A stretch of DNA of 36,581 nt from DASUAS01 sp036271015 (GCA_036271015.1 DATBBL010000086.1:1-36581); one strand, 5' to 3'. Positions 22,532 to 30,855 are shown, counted from the first letter of the stretch. Program-made: numbers and translations. Notes: generated by a model from the sequence alone, not told the origin.

Positions 22532-23103
22532 CGTCGCTCGAACACCGCCTGTTCCAGCAGCCGTGGCCCGAGGGTGAGTACCGCCTCTTCCAGCTCGGCT
22601 TCGTGGTCGACGACGTCCTGGCCACCGCGGCGCGCTGGGCGGAGGTGCACGGCGTCGGGCCCTTCCACGTGCTCCCCCCGATCGAGACCCCGTGCACTTA
22701 TCACGGCGCCCCGTCGTCGGTCGAGGTGCGGGTCGCGGTGGCGCAGGCGGGCCCGGTGCAGATCGAGCTGATCCAGCAGCTCTCCGACCGCCCGAGCGTC
22801 TACCGCGACCTGGTCGACAAGGGTGAGTCCGCGTTCCACCAGCTGTGCACGGTGACGGCGGACTACGACGGGAAGATCGCGCGCTACCGCGAGCTCGGCT
22901 ACGAGCTCGTGACCGAGATGGTCGTCGGAGGCCAACACCTGGCGTACTTCGACACCGTCGACGACTTCGGCTTCTACACCGAGATCGTGGAGGCGCTGCC
23001 GGCATTCATGGAGGACCTGGAGCGGATCGCGCGGGTGTGCGCGGAGTGGGACGGCACCGATCCCGTCCGCCTCCTCACCCGCGACGGCTACCGCACCCCC
23101 TGA
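22528..23103 (+). CDS. VOC-family (glyoxalase/dioxygenase-like) protein
   Basis: A 191-residue vicinal-oxygen-chelate fold protein. The first module begins RLFQLGFVVDDVLATAARWAEVHGVGPF, the second ends with the metal-site style FHQLCTVTADYDGKIARYRELGYELVTE and GFYTEIVEAL. His and Glu residues at the usual positions (FHQLC and YTEIVE) could bind a divalent metal. Similar proteins in Actinobacteria are annotated as glyoxalase or hydroxyacyl-CoA epimerase relatives; the substrate is unknown. ATG 22528 has a strong GGAAGGGAGA ribosome site and overlaps the thioesterase stop by 4 bases. It is convergent with the next gene. Confidence 0.85.
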   Translation: MTSLEHRLFQQPWPEGEYRLFQLGFVVDDVLATAARWAEVHGVGPFHVLPPIETPCTYHGAPSSVEVRVAVAQAGPVQIELIQQLSDRPSVYRDLVDKGESAFHQLCTVTADYDGKIARYRELGYELVTEMVVGGQHLAYFDTVDDFGFYTEIVEALPAFMEDLERIARVCAEWDGTDPVRLLTRDGYRTP

Positions 23104-23117
23104 GTCGAGTCGTCCGG

Positions 23118-24683
23118 TCAGCCGTAGTGCTTGAAGTGCTCCCAGATCTGGGGCCACGGTGCACGCTGCCCGGTGCACACCCAGATCGGTTGACCCTCCT
23201 CGTCGTTGTCGACGTCGTCGGCGTTGTGCACCCGCGCCGAGAGCGCGCAGCGGCCGAAGTGCGGCGTCAGCGCGCTGCGGTCGAAGCCGATGGCGATCGT
23301 CGTCCCGACCGACGGCTCCGGCGGACCCCATGACCAGAACGAATTGTGACCGCTGTACGCGCGCGGGAGGCCGAGGCGACCGCCGTACCGGTCGATCGCA
23401 CCGGCCTCGCCGTAGTTCTCGGTGAGGACGACCGCCCTCGCTCGCTCCGAGGGTGGGAGCGAGCGCCACGCCCGGGCGACCTCGCGGGTGAGATCCTGCC
23501 ATCCGATCTCTTCCCCGAGGTTGTAGTTGACCTTCTGCAGGGGCACCGACGCGAGCGCCGACGGAGGCACGACGGGGAGCGAGACGGGGAGCAGCAGCAC
23601 GCCACTGCCGAGGACGAGGCCGACGGCCCAGCGACGCGATCGCCACAGCAGACGGCGTCGAGGTTCGGCGCGGAAGAACCCGCGCGCGCCCACTGCCACC
23701 TGTTCCGCGATCGGCGCGCCGGCCGCGATCAACACCGGATAGATGCCGAACAGGTAGTAGAAGCGATCCGGGATCACGACCCACAACACGCCGAAGCCGA
23801 ACGCGTACGCGACCGCGAACGCGCGGTACGACGCCATTCGGCGGTCGCGCCAGAATGCCCATGCGCCGGACGTCCAGACCGGAGCGACGAAGGGTCCGAG
23901 CGCGAGGACCATGACGAACGGATACTTGATGGCGTACCCGAGACCCGAGTGCTCGGCGCGGAGGCTCGCGTCCATCTCCGTCGTCGGCCACCCGTTGGTG
24001 GCCTGCCAGATGATGTTCGGCGCCCAGAGGACGACCGCGACCACCACGCCCGCCCACAACCACGGGCTCCGGAAGATCCGTGACCGGCGGTCGATGAGGA
24101 ACCCGAGGGCGAGCCCGGCGAGCAGGAGCAGGATCGTGTCCTTGGCTTCCAACCCGACGCCGACGACCGTCCCGACCAGCAGCCAGAGCCGTTCGTTGCC
24201 GGTGCGCAGGATGCGGAGCACGAGCCACGACGTCACCGCCCACACGAACACGTCGTACACCGTCGGACCCTCGAGATGACCCACGACCAGCAGTGCGCCG
24301 GTGGCGACGCACAACGCGGCGAACGCCTGCGCGAAGCGCGATCCCCCGAGCTCCCTCGTCATCGCGCCCGTCAGTGCGACGACCGCACCGCTGAGCACGG
24401 CGGGGATGGCACGCAAGCCCAACAGCGTGTTCCCGAACCCGACGCGGTCGAGCCACGCCACGAGCACCGCGATCGGCGGCTGGTCGACGTACCCGAAGTC
24501 GAGATGACGCGACGCGCTGAGGAAGTACAGCTCGTCGCGGTGGTACCCGTATCGGGATGCGAACGCCAGCAGCAGCGCGGTCGAAACGAGCGCGATCGCC
24601 CCGACCGGCCCCGCCGCGAATCCGGGCAGGGCCGTCGGATCGGAGCTGGTGCCCCGGACACCAGCAGTCGGTCCCGCGTACAC
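23118..24683 (-). CDS. PMT/ArnT-family glycosyltransferase (GT39/83-like)
   Basis: A 521-residue integral membrane glycosyltransferase using a polyprenyl-phosphate sugar donor. The first extracytoplasmic loop has the catalytic acidic motif RYGYHRDELYFLSASRHLDFGYVDQPP, as in PMT_2 proteins. About ten hydrophobic segments follow, from PVGAIALVSTALLLAFAS to VLGSGVLLLPVSLP. A soluble extracytoplasmic C-terminal domain of about 130 residues ends in EEGQPIWVCTGQRAPWPQIW. Acceptor (protein, lipid or glycan) unknown. GTG 24683 is used, with only a weak ribosome site. It lies 63 bases after the cNMP-binding gene on the same strand. Confidence 0.87.
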   Translation of the reverse strand: MYAGPTAGVRGTSSDPTALPGFAAGPVGAIALVSTALLLAFASRYGYHRDELYFLSASRHLDFGYVDQPPIAVLVAWLDRVGFGNTLLGLRAIPAVLSGAVVALTGAMTRELGGSRFAQAFAALCVATGALLVVGHLEGPTVYDVFVWAVTSWLVLRILRTGNERLWLLVGTVVGVGLEAKDTILLLLAGLALGFLIDRRSRIFRSPWLWAGVVVAVVLWAPNIIWQATNGWPTTEMDASLRAEHSGLGYAIKYPFVMVLALGPFVAPVWTSGAWAFWRDRRMASYRAFAVAYAFGFGVLWVVIPDRFYYLFGIYPVLIAAGAPIAEQVAVGARGFFRAEPRRRLLWRSRRWAVGLVLGSGVLLLPVSLPVVPPSALASVPLQKVNYNLGEEIGWQDLTREVARAWRSLPPSERARAVVLTENYGEAGAIDRYGGRLGLPRAYSGHNSFWSWGPPEPSVGTTIAIGFDRSALTPHFGRCALSARVHNADDVDNDEEGQPIWVCTGQRAPWPQIWEHFKHYG

Positions 24684-24746
24684 CCTCGCCAGTATCCACC
24701 GCCGGCGTCGTGGCGAGGGTCGAGGCCAGCCCCTCCCCCAGTCCGG

Positions 24747-25187
24747 TTATGAGGCCCGGACGAGGGGCTGGACCGGGGCCGCCAGCTCGACGAGACGCGC
24801 CGACATGGTGGCGTGGAGCTGATCCGACAGGGCCGGGAGCTCATCGAGCAGCGTCCAGAACTCGCGCTTCGAGAACACGTCGACGACTACGGGAGTCGTG
24901 GAGACGGCGGTCGCAGTGCGAGGCCGGCTGGCGAGCAGAGAGATCTCACCCAGGCATTCGCCGGGTCCGCGCGTCGCCACCACGCGATCACCGGTCCGCA
25001 CGTCGACGGCGCCTTCCAGGATGATGATGAACTCGGCGCCCGCGTGCCCCTCACGGATGAACACCGTGCCGGGTTCGCGCTCGAACCGGGTCCCGAGCCG
25101 GGCGACCGTCCGGAGCTGCTGCTTGCTGAACCCGCCCAAGAACTGGGCCTTGGCCGGGTGTACGCCGGGACGTCCGGGACGGTTCAT
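24747..25187 (-). CDS. Single-domain cyclic nucleotide-binding protein
   Basis: A 146-residue protein consisting almost entirely of one cNMP-binding domain of the CRP/PKA fold. The beta barrel starts at ERFEREPGTVFIREGHAG. The phosphate-binding cassette is GECLGEISLLASRPRTATA, with Glu81 and Arg90, the residues that hold the ribose and cyclic phosphate, both present. No HTH or kinase domain is attached, so it must act by binding a partner or as a cNMP sink or sensor. The start ATG 25187 has a very good AGGAGG. It follows the P450 gene by 93 bases. A class III cyclase in this same window (31429-34233) is a possible source of ligand. Confidence 0.9.
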   Translation of the reverse strand: MNRPGRPGVHPAKAQFLGGFSKQQLRTVARLGTRFEREPGTVFIREGHAGAEFIIILEGAVDVRTGDRVVATRGPGECLGEISLLASRPRTATAVSTTPVVVDVFSKREFWTLLDELPALSDQLHATMSARLVELAAPVQPLVRAS

Positions 25188-25204
25188 GGCTTCCTCCTGG
25201 TGTG

Positions 25205-25236
25205 CGCGGCCCCCCGGCGAGCATGCAGGGGCCGCG
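25205..25236 (-). promoter_or_regulatory. GC-rich intercistronic hairpin
   Basis: CGCGGCCCC (25205-25213) and GGGGCCGCG (25228-25236) form a perfect 9-bp stem with a 14-base loop, placed between the P450 stop and the cNMP gene start. No T-run follows on the minus strand. It may terminate, pause or protect the P450 message and so uncouple it from the cNMP gene. Confidence 0.45.
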
Positions 25237-25280
25237 TCCGGGCGTCTGCGTCACCTGCCACAGACGGGCAGCGACCGACG

Positions 25281-26582
25281 TCACACTCCAGGGTTCTCGC
25301 CCCGACGGTGCTCGCCTGCGGCGACCATCTGCTCCGAGCTCCGCGGCCGGGCGGGTCCGGGGATGACGGGAAGCTCGCTGAGGCCCCGGAGCACGAGGCC
25401 GTCGCCGTGTCCCCAGTGCAACCGCTCCCGCCCGGTCGCGAGACGCAGCTCCGGGAACCGTCGCAGCAGCGAGGCGAGCGCCAGCTGACCCTCGAGTCGG
25501 GCGAGGGGAGCACCGAGACAGAAGTGGATGCCGTGCCCGAAGGCGAGGTGCCGGGCATCGGACCGGTGGATGTCGAGGGTGTCGGGCGCTGGATAGCGGT
25601 GCGGGTCGCGGTTGGCCGCCGCGAGGTTGATGACGACCTGCGCGCCGGCGGGGATGGTCGCGCCGCCGAGGTCGAGCGGTTCCCGGGCGTACCGGAACGT
25701 CGCATGCGGAACCGGCGCGTCGTACCGGAGGAATTCTTCGACCGCGGCGCCGATCGCGTGGGGGTCGGCGCGCAGCGCGGCGAGTTGCCCGGGATGCTCG
25801 AGCAGCGCGACGACGCTGTTCTCGATGAGGCTGGCCGTGGTGTCGTGCCCGGCCACGATCAATTGGAAGATGGTGGAGAGCAACTCCTGCTGGTTCAGGC
25901 GCTCGTCACCGTCGCGGGCCGCGATCAACGCGCTGATGAGATCGTCGCCAGGATCGTGAGCTTTCCGCTGCACCAGCGCGGTCAGCTGCGCGACCACCGA
26001 GTCCGACGCCTGCTTGGCTGCGGCGTACTCCGCGGCGGTCGACGTCGGTGCCAGGAGCGCGGTGAGCCCGTGCCCCAAGGACGCGCGCTCGTCGCCGGGA
26101 ACGCCGAGAAGCTCCGAGATCACGGTGAACGGGAGCGGGAATGCGAAGGCCGCGACGAGGTCGACCTGGCGGTCGGGCCCGTGCGCGGCGACGGCGTCGA
26201 GGAGATCGTCGACGATCTCCTGGATGCGCGGCCGGAGCGCTTCGATGCGTCGGAGCGAGAACGCCGCCGCGACCAGGCGACGCAGTCGAGTGTGATCGGG
26301 TGGGTCGACCACGAGCATGTGTCGGGCGAAGGCCGGTCCCGGCAGCCCCTCCGCCACCACCTCGTCACCCGACGCGAGCGCAGCACGGAGGTCCTTCGAG
26401 AGCCTCGGGTCACTCAACGCGGCCCGACACTCGGCATGGCCGAGCACGAGCCAGGCGCCATGACCGTCGGCCAGCGTCACCTCGTGGACGGCGCCGCGTC
26501 CACGGACCTCGGCGAACAACGAGAACGGCTCGTCGCGGTCGTAGGCGCCCCACGCGGCGAGCGCCTCGTCGACGCTGGTCAT
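25281..26582 (-). CDS. Cytochrome P450
   Basis: A 433-residue soluble P450. DPPDHTRLRRLVAAAF, the I-helix AGHDTTA, the K-helix EEFLR and the heme loop FGHGIHFCLGAPLARLE with Cys355 are clear. PLPFTVISELLGVP and the AGHDTTASLIE helix resemble CYP107-type and related P450s of Actinobacteria that hydroxylate macrolides and other secondary metabolites or xenobiotics. Its ATG overlaps the stop of the TetR gene in ATGA, so the two are coupled. The divergent gene is an ABCG-type exporter. Together they suggest a modify-and-expel detoxification unit; the compound is unknown. Confidence 0.92.
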   Translation of the reverse strand: MTSVDEALAAWGAYDRDEPFSLFAEVRGRGAVHEVTLADGHGAWLVLGHAECRAALSDPRLSKDLRAALASGDEVVAEGLPGPAFARHMLVVDPPDHTRLRRLVAAAFSLRRIEALRPRIQEIVDDLLDAVAAHGPDRQVDLVAAFAFPLPFTVISELLGVPGDERASLGHGLTALLAPTSTAAEYAAAKQASDSVVAQLTALVQRKAHDPGDDLISALIAARDGDERLNQQELLSTIFQLIVAGHDTTASLIENSVVALLEHPGQLAALRADPHAIGAAVEEFLRYDAPVPHATFRYAREPLDLGGATIPAGAQVVINLAAANRDPHRYPAPDTLDIHRSDARHLAFGHGIHFCLGAPLARLEGQLALASLLRRFPELRLATGRERLHWGHGDGLVLRGLSELPVIPGPARPRSSEQMVAAGEHRRGENPGV

Positions 26583-27214
26583 CCGACCGCCGCGCGCGCG
26601 GAGGAGGACGGCTCGACGCCGAGTCGCCGGCGGACGACGCGGCGCGCCATCTCGAGCGCGGCGGGATCGGAGCGGAGGACGTAGTTCGCGTTGGCGGCGA
26701 GGATGATGCCGTTCAGCTCGAAGGTGAGTGCGTCGGGGTCCTCGTCCGCCGGGAGCTCGTGCTGCTCGAGCGCGACGACCGCGAACTGGCGGATCAGCGC
26801 GGTGAAACCGCTCTGGAAGGTGGCGATCGCCTCCTTCACCGGACCGGGGCGCGTGCCCATCTCGAGGGCGGCGCCGGCGAAGAAGCAACCGCCCGGGAAC
26901 GTGTGCCGCACGAGGTGGTCGAAGAAGGCGTCGCAGACCGCGACGAGCTGCGCGAGTCCGGGCGCGGCGACCAGGGCCGGCGCCACGACCTCGGCGTGGA
27001 AGATCCGCCCGGCTTCGTCCACCGCGGCGAGCTGGAGCTCCTGCTTCGAGCCGAAGTGGGCGTAGACGCCGCTCTTGCTCATGGCGAGCCGGGCGGCGAG
27101 GTTGCCGATCGAGAGGCCTTCGAGGCCATCGATCGTCGCCAGCGAGACCGCCTCGCGCACGATGGCCTCGCGGGTGCGCTCGCCGTCGGCGCGGGGCTTG
27201 CGCGGTCCGGGCAC
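26579..27214 (-). CDS. TetR/AcrR family transcriptional regulator
   Basis: A 211-residue regulator. The HTH spans about residues 12-58: RTREAIVREAVSLATIDGLEGLSIGNLAARLAMSKSGVYAHFGSKQELQLA, a complete TetR signature. The C-terminal domain, with GGCFFAGAALEMGTRPGPVKEAI, matches the TetR_C group near AefR/YezE regulators. It is first in the operon with the P450. GTG 27214 has no Shine-Dalgarno. A TATGTT element (27226-27221 on this strand) ends 6 bases before it, so a leaderless transcript is plausible. Two matching palindromes upstream are its likely operators. Confidence 0.93.
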   Translation of the reverse strand: MPGPRKPRADGERTREAIVREAVSLATIDGLEGLSIGNLAARLAMSKSGVYAHFGSKQELQLAAVDEAGRIFHAEVVAPALVAAPGLAQLVAVCDAFFDHLVRHTFPGGCFFAGAALEMGTRPGPVKEAIATFQSGFTALIRQFAVVALEQHELPADEDPDALTFELNGIILAANANYVLRSDPAALEMARRVVRRRLGVEPSSSARAAVG

Positions 27215-27215
27215 G

Positions 27216-27245
27216 TTGACAACATAGCACGACCGGTCGTACTCT
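27216..27245 (+). promoter_or_regulatory. Sigma70-type promoter of ABCG-like exporter
   Basis: TTGACA (27216-27221), a perfect -35, is followed after 18 bases by TACTCT (27240-27245). Operator 1 fills the spacer and touches the -10, the classic repressing position for TetR. Transcription would start near 27251-27252, at the upstream in-frame ATG 27251, so a leaderless longer product is also possible. Confidence 0.6.
27226..27243. promoter_or_regulatory. TetR operator 1 (palindrome)
   Basis: AGCACGACCGGTCGTACT, with a perfect 12-bp core ACGACCGGTCGT. It lies between the divergent TetR/P450 operon and the exporter, overlapping the exporter promoter and the -10 of the TetR gene. The same box recurs at 27254-27271. 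Confidence 0.75.
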
Positions 27246-27253
27246 GCTCGATG

Positions 27254-27271
27254 AGCACGACCGATCGTGCT
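27254..27271. promoter_or_regulatory. TetR operator 2 (palindrome)
   Basis: AGCACGACCGATCGTGCT is a 7+7 bp inverted repeat around CCGA. It is identical to operator 1 in 16 of 18 positions. The centres of the two boxes are 28 bases apart, near three helical turns, compatible with two dimers on the same face. It falls just after the predicted exporter transcription start. Confidence 0.75.
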
Positions 27272-27298
27272 TTTTCTTCAACCATCGGGGGAGGCGCC

Positions 27299-29059
27299 AT
27301 GATCGTGCAGCACGGGCAGGGGCGAACGGCAGCACCCGACCGCGATCCGCGTTTCGCCGGGTCGGACGTCCTGGCTCTGGAGGCTCCGGTGCGCGGGGTC
27401 CGCATCGACGTCGACGGGCTGTCCCGGACGGTGCGCGTCCGCCACCGCGGCGACCTGACGCTGCTCGACGCCGCGTCGTTCACCGTTGCCGCCGGCGAGC
27501 TGGTGGCGATCATCGGTCCGAGCGGAGCGGGCAAGACGACGTTGCTCCACGCGATTGCGGGGGTCGGACCCACCACGTCGGGGTCGGTGCGCTACGACGG
27601 CATCGACGTGGGTGCGAATCCGACGGCGTTCCGCGGCGTGCTCGGGTACGTGCCGCAGGACGACATCGTCCACGCCGAGCTGCCCCTCCGGCGCATGCTC
27701 CGGTATGCCGCGCGGTTGCGGCTCCCGTCCTCGACGAGCGCGGCCGAGGTCGAGGCGGCGGTCGGTGACGCGATCGACGCCGTCGGCCTCGCCCACCAGG
27801 CCGACGTCCGGGTCGGCGCGCTCAGCGGCGGGCAGCGCAAGCGCGCCAGCATCGCCGCCGAGCTCCTCACCGACCCGCACGTCTTCTTCCTCGACGAGCC
27901 GACGTCCGGGCTCGACCCGATCACGGGTACCGAGATCGTCTCCCGTCTCCGCCACCTCGCCGACCGCTCCGCCACGGTCGTGTTCACCACCCACTCGGTC
28001 GACGACCTCCAGCAGTGCGATCGCGTCGTGTGCATGGCTCGCGGTGGACGAGTGGCGTTCGTGGGGACTCCGACCCAGGCACTGGAGCGCTTCGGCGTCG
28101 GCTCCATCGCGGAGCTCTACCGCGACCTCGACCGACTGGACGGCACCGTGGTGCACGTCGCCCCGCCGGGCGGCGCCGAACCACCGCGGGCGCGTGGTCC
28201 GCGAGAACACGAAGCCCGAGTCGCCGCCACCGGGTTGACGCAGTGGGCCGTGCTCACGCACCGGACCCTGGAGACGTTGCTGCGCAATCGGCTGACGATG
28301 GCGATCCTGCTGGGATCGCCGGCGCTGGTCGTGGCGATGTTCGCGGTGCTCTTCCGGCCCGGCGCCTTCGACTTCGGGCACCCGACCCCGAGCTCGATGG
28401 TGATGATCGGCTTCTGGATCGTCTTCGCCGCTTTCTTCTTCGGGCTCACCTACGGCTTGCTCCAGATCTGCACCGAGCGGCCGATCCTCGAGCGCGAGCG
28501 CGCGGTCGGCTTGCGGCTCGACGCGTACGTCGCATCGAAGGTGACGGTCCTCGTCCCGTTCCTCGTGCTCGTCGTGGTGGCGATGCTGGGAGTGTTGCGC
28601 CTGCTCGATCGCCTTCCCGAACGGTCGCTGTCCACCTATGCCTCGATCGGAGTGGGGTTGCTGTTGTGCGCGGTGGCGGCGCTCGGCCTCGGCCTGCTCA
28701 CGTCGGCCACGGTGGGCAACGTCGCGCAGGCGACGCTCGCGCTCCCGATGTTGTGCTTCCCGGCGGTGTTGTTCTCCGGCGCGATCCTGCCCGTGCACCT
28801 CATGGCCGGTGCCGGCGCCGCGCTCAGCCGGCTGATCCCGTCGCGCTGGGCGTTCGAGGTGATCGGCCACGACCTCGGGGCACGCCGGATCCTGGCCGAC
28901 GGCGGCTCGCGACTCGGCCCTCCGCTCCTGGCGTCGTACGGCGACGCGGGTACGCAGCCCACCGGACGGTACTGGCTGGTCCTGGCCGTCTTCGCGCTCG
29001 TGTTCCTGGTCGGGGCGTGGGGCGTGCTCGTGCACAGCACGCGCACGTCCAAGGCCTGA
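27299..29059 (+). CDS. ABCG-type ABC transporter (ATPase fused to permease)
   Basis: A 586-residue half-transporter. The N-terminal ATPase has Walker A GPSGAGKTT (about 73-81), signature LSGGQRKR (about 175) and Walker B VFFLDEPTSGLD with D199/E200, then TTHSVDD. The signature order and the EPTSGLD block resemble eukaryotic ABCG/White proteins. The C-terminal half has six membrane spans of the ABC2 type, from MAILLGSPALVVAMFAVLF to YWLVLAVFALVFLVGAWGVLV. It probably works as a homodimer exporting hydrophobic compounds. ATG 27299 has GGGGGAGG four bases upstream; ATG 27251 would add 16 residues if the mRNA is leaderless. Regulation by the divergent TetR is likely. Confidence 0.9.
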   Translation: MIVQHGQGRTAAPDRDPRFAGSDVLALEAPVRGVRIDVDGLSRTVRVRHRGDLTLLDAASFTVAAGELVAIIGPSGAGKTTLLHAIAGVGPTTSGSVRYDGIDVGANPTAFRGVLGYVPQDDIVHAELPLRRMLRYAARLRLPSSTSAAEVEAAVGDAIDAVGLAHQADVRVGALSGGQRKRASIAAELLTDPHVFFLDEPTSGLDPITGTEIVSRLRHLADRSATVVFTTHSVDDLQQCDRVVCMARGGRVAFVGTPTQALERFGVGSIAELYRDLDRLDGTVVHVAPPGGAEPPRARGPREHEARVAATGLTQWAVLTHRTLETLLRNRLTMAILLGSPALVVAMFAVLFRPGAFDFGHPTPSSMVMIGFWIVFAAFFFGLTYGLLQICTERPILERERAVGLRLDAYVASKVTVLVPFLVLVVVAMLGVLRLLDRLPERSLSTYASIGVGLLLCAVAALGLGLLTSATVGNVAQATLALPMLCFPAVLFSGAILPVHLMAGAGAALSRLIPSRWAFEVIGHDLGARRILADGGSRLGPPLLASYGDAGTQPTGRYWLVLAVFALVFLVGAWGVLVHSTRTSKA

Positions 29060-29089
29060 ATCGACGCCTCCGATCCCGCAGGCGCGGTG

Positions 29090-30304
29090 TCACGCGGTGT
29101 CGTCCGGCGTGAACTCGATGAGCACCTTGTCGTAGGCGCGGGCGAAGGTGGCCGGCATGATGCGCGGCTCCGCGTCGTCGGCCAGGCGCCAGTCGGGGAT
29201 GCGCCGCAGCAGCTCCTCGAACATGACCCGTACTTCCAGGCGGGCGAACGCCGCGCCGAGGCAGAAGTGGGTGCCGATGCCGAACGACAGGTGCTGCGCC
29301 ATCTCGCGGGTGACGTCGAACACGTCGGGTTCGGGGAACTCGCGCTCGTCGCGGTTCGCCGACGGGTACATCAGCAGCACCTCGTCGCCCGCGTGGAGCT
29401 GCTTGCCGTGGAGCTCGTGGTCCTCGGTGACGGTGCGGCGCATGTTGAGGATCGGGGACACCCAGCGGATGAACTCCTCCACGCCGGTGCGCGCCAGCAC
29501 CTCGGGACGGTCGAGGAGGATGCGGCGCTGGTCCGGCCGCAACGCGAGCTCACGGACGATCGCGCCGATGACGGTGCGCGTGGTCTCGGCGCCGCCGTCG
29601 AGCACGAGCAGGCACTCTTCGAGGATCTCCTGGTCGGTCCACGGTCGGCCCTGCCCCTCGCGTTCGGCCTGCGTCCAGATCGAGATCAGGTCGTCACGGG
29701 GGTCGGCGCGGCGTTCGTGGACCAGCGCGAGGGTGGTCTGCGCGAAGTCCGTCACCGCGTCGCCCAGCATCTCCCGCGTGGGGAACTGCCCGCCGTCGGC
29801 CGGGGTCTGGCCACCCTGGTGCATCGTGACCTCCGACCAGTGGCGCACCTGCTCCCACTGCTCGGGCGCGTATCCGAGCCGGCGCCCGATCATGATCGCG
29901 GGAAGCCGCGACGCAATCGCCTCCACCGCGTCGCACGAGCCGCGCGGCGCGACCGCGTCGACGATCGCGGCCGCCACCTCACGAACCTCGTCCTCCTGGG
30001 TCGAGACCGCGCGCGGAGTGAATCGCCGCACGATGAGCGACCGCTGACACTGGTGCGCCGGATCGTCCTGGTCGATCATGGACGTGTTGTCGGTCTGGTC
30101 GATGTGCGGTCTCGACCCGCGGAACGAGGTGTAGAGCTGCGCGTGCTTCTCGACGTGCAGCACGTCCTCGAAGCGGGAGATGCCCCACAGCTTCTGCACC
30201 GGGTCCCAGAACACGGGGTCGTTGTCGCGCAACCAGCGGAACGCGTCCCACGGGTCGACGTAGAACTCGGGGTCGAGCAAATTGACGTACGGCTGATCGC
30301 TCAT
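29090..30304 (-). CDS. CYP142-like cytochrome P450
   Basis: A 404-residue P450. Landmarks are SMIDQDDPAHQCQRSLIVRRF, the I-helix LDGGAETTR, ExxR as EEFIR, the loop ILNMRRTVTEDHELHG, and the heme loop FGIGTHFCLGAAFARLE with Cys348. The MIDxDDPAH block, the loop around NMRR and the C-terminal PATFARAYDKVLIEFTP recall mycobacterial CYP142, a cholesterol C26/27 oxidase. This comparison is from memory of the family. Steroid or branched-lipid side-chain oxidation is therefore the best guess. No kshA, hsd or other cholesterol genes are next to it. ATG 30304 has GAGGAGG upstream. Confidence 0.92.
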   Translation of the reverse strand: MSDQPYVNLLDPEFYVDPWDAFRWLRDNDPVFWDPVQKLWGISRFEDVLHVEKHAQLYTSFRGSRPHIDQTDNTSMIDQDDPAHQCQRSLIVRRFTPRAVSTQEDEVREVAAAIVDAVAPRGSCDAVEAIASRLPAIMIGRRLGYAPEQWEQVRHWSEVTMHQGGQTPADGGQFPTREMLGDAVTDFAQTTLALVHERRADPRDDLISIWTQAEREGQGRPWTDQEILEECLLVLDGGAETTRTVIGAIVRELALRPDQRRILLDRPEVLARTGVEEFIRWVSPILNMRRTVTEDHELHGKQLHAGDEVLLMYPSANRDEREFPEPDVFDVTREMAQHLSFGIGTHFCLGAAFARLEVRVMFEELLRRIPDWRLADDAEPRIMPATFARAYDKVLIEFTPDDTA

Positions 30305-30475
30305 GCGCCTCCTCGCAGTCGTCGGTGAGGACAGCGAACCTACGCCCGAATCCGGCCCCGTCGCAGGGTCGACTCGGAGCCTGGACACAGCTGCACACTC
30401 CGTCGCGCCGGGCGAGCGATCGGGTCGGCGGGGACCACCCGGCTCGCGGCGCGGCCGGGTGAAGCCCCTGCCGGA

Positions 30476-30796
30476 TCAGTCCAGACCGCCGGCGGTGCGG
30501 GCCCACGCGCTCCCCGCCGCCAGGTTGCCGACGCCGTCACCGATGTCGACCACAGGCGTGACCTCGTAGTCGAGCCAGGCGAGGTACTGCGCCACCGAGC
30601 GGTCGATGCTGCCGAGATCGTCGGTCTCGCAGATGAGGAGGCCCCCCTTGCCGTCGACGCGCGTGACGAACTCGCTGATGGTCCATTCCGCCGGCGCCGT
30701 CCAACTCCCGAACGCCTGGAGCAGGCTGTCGGTGCCCTGCAGGTTCTCCTTCGGATCGCTCCCCGGCCGTGCGGTCCACTCCACGACGAACTTCAT
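30476..30796 (-). CDS. DUF3303-family protein
   Basis: A 106-residue single-domain protein beginning MKFVVEWTARPGSDPKENLQG and ending with GLLICETDD and YEVTPVVDI. This is the ferredoxin-like fold pattern of the DUF3303 family (a small dimeric alpha+beta barrel type). No catalytic residue is known. ATG 30796 has GGGGAGAG upstream. It is separate from the P450 by 171 bases in which I see no gene. The neighbouring cyclase gene is on the opposite strand. Confidence 0.8.
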   Translation of the reverse strand: MKFVVEWTARPGSDPKENLQGTDSLLQAFGSWTAPAEWTISEFVTRVDGKGGLLICETDDLGSIDRSVAQYLAWLDYEVTPVVDIGDGVGNLAAGSAWARTAGGLD

Positions 30797-30855
30797 GCTC
30801 TCTCCCCTCGTTTGCCCGATTCGTGCCCGGTTGAGCGAAGCATGCCGTAGTACCG

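Noticed and set aside
22270..24699. Long minus-strand frame across the thioesterase, VOC and glycosyltransferase genes
   Set aside because: It shadows three well-supported genes in another frame; its sequence is arginine-rich without motifs.
26141..27298. In-frame upstream extension of the ABC transporter
   Set aside because: It overlaps the TetR and P450 genes in antisense; promoter, operators and ribosome site place the start at 27299 or 27251.
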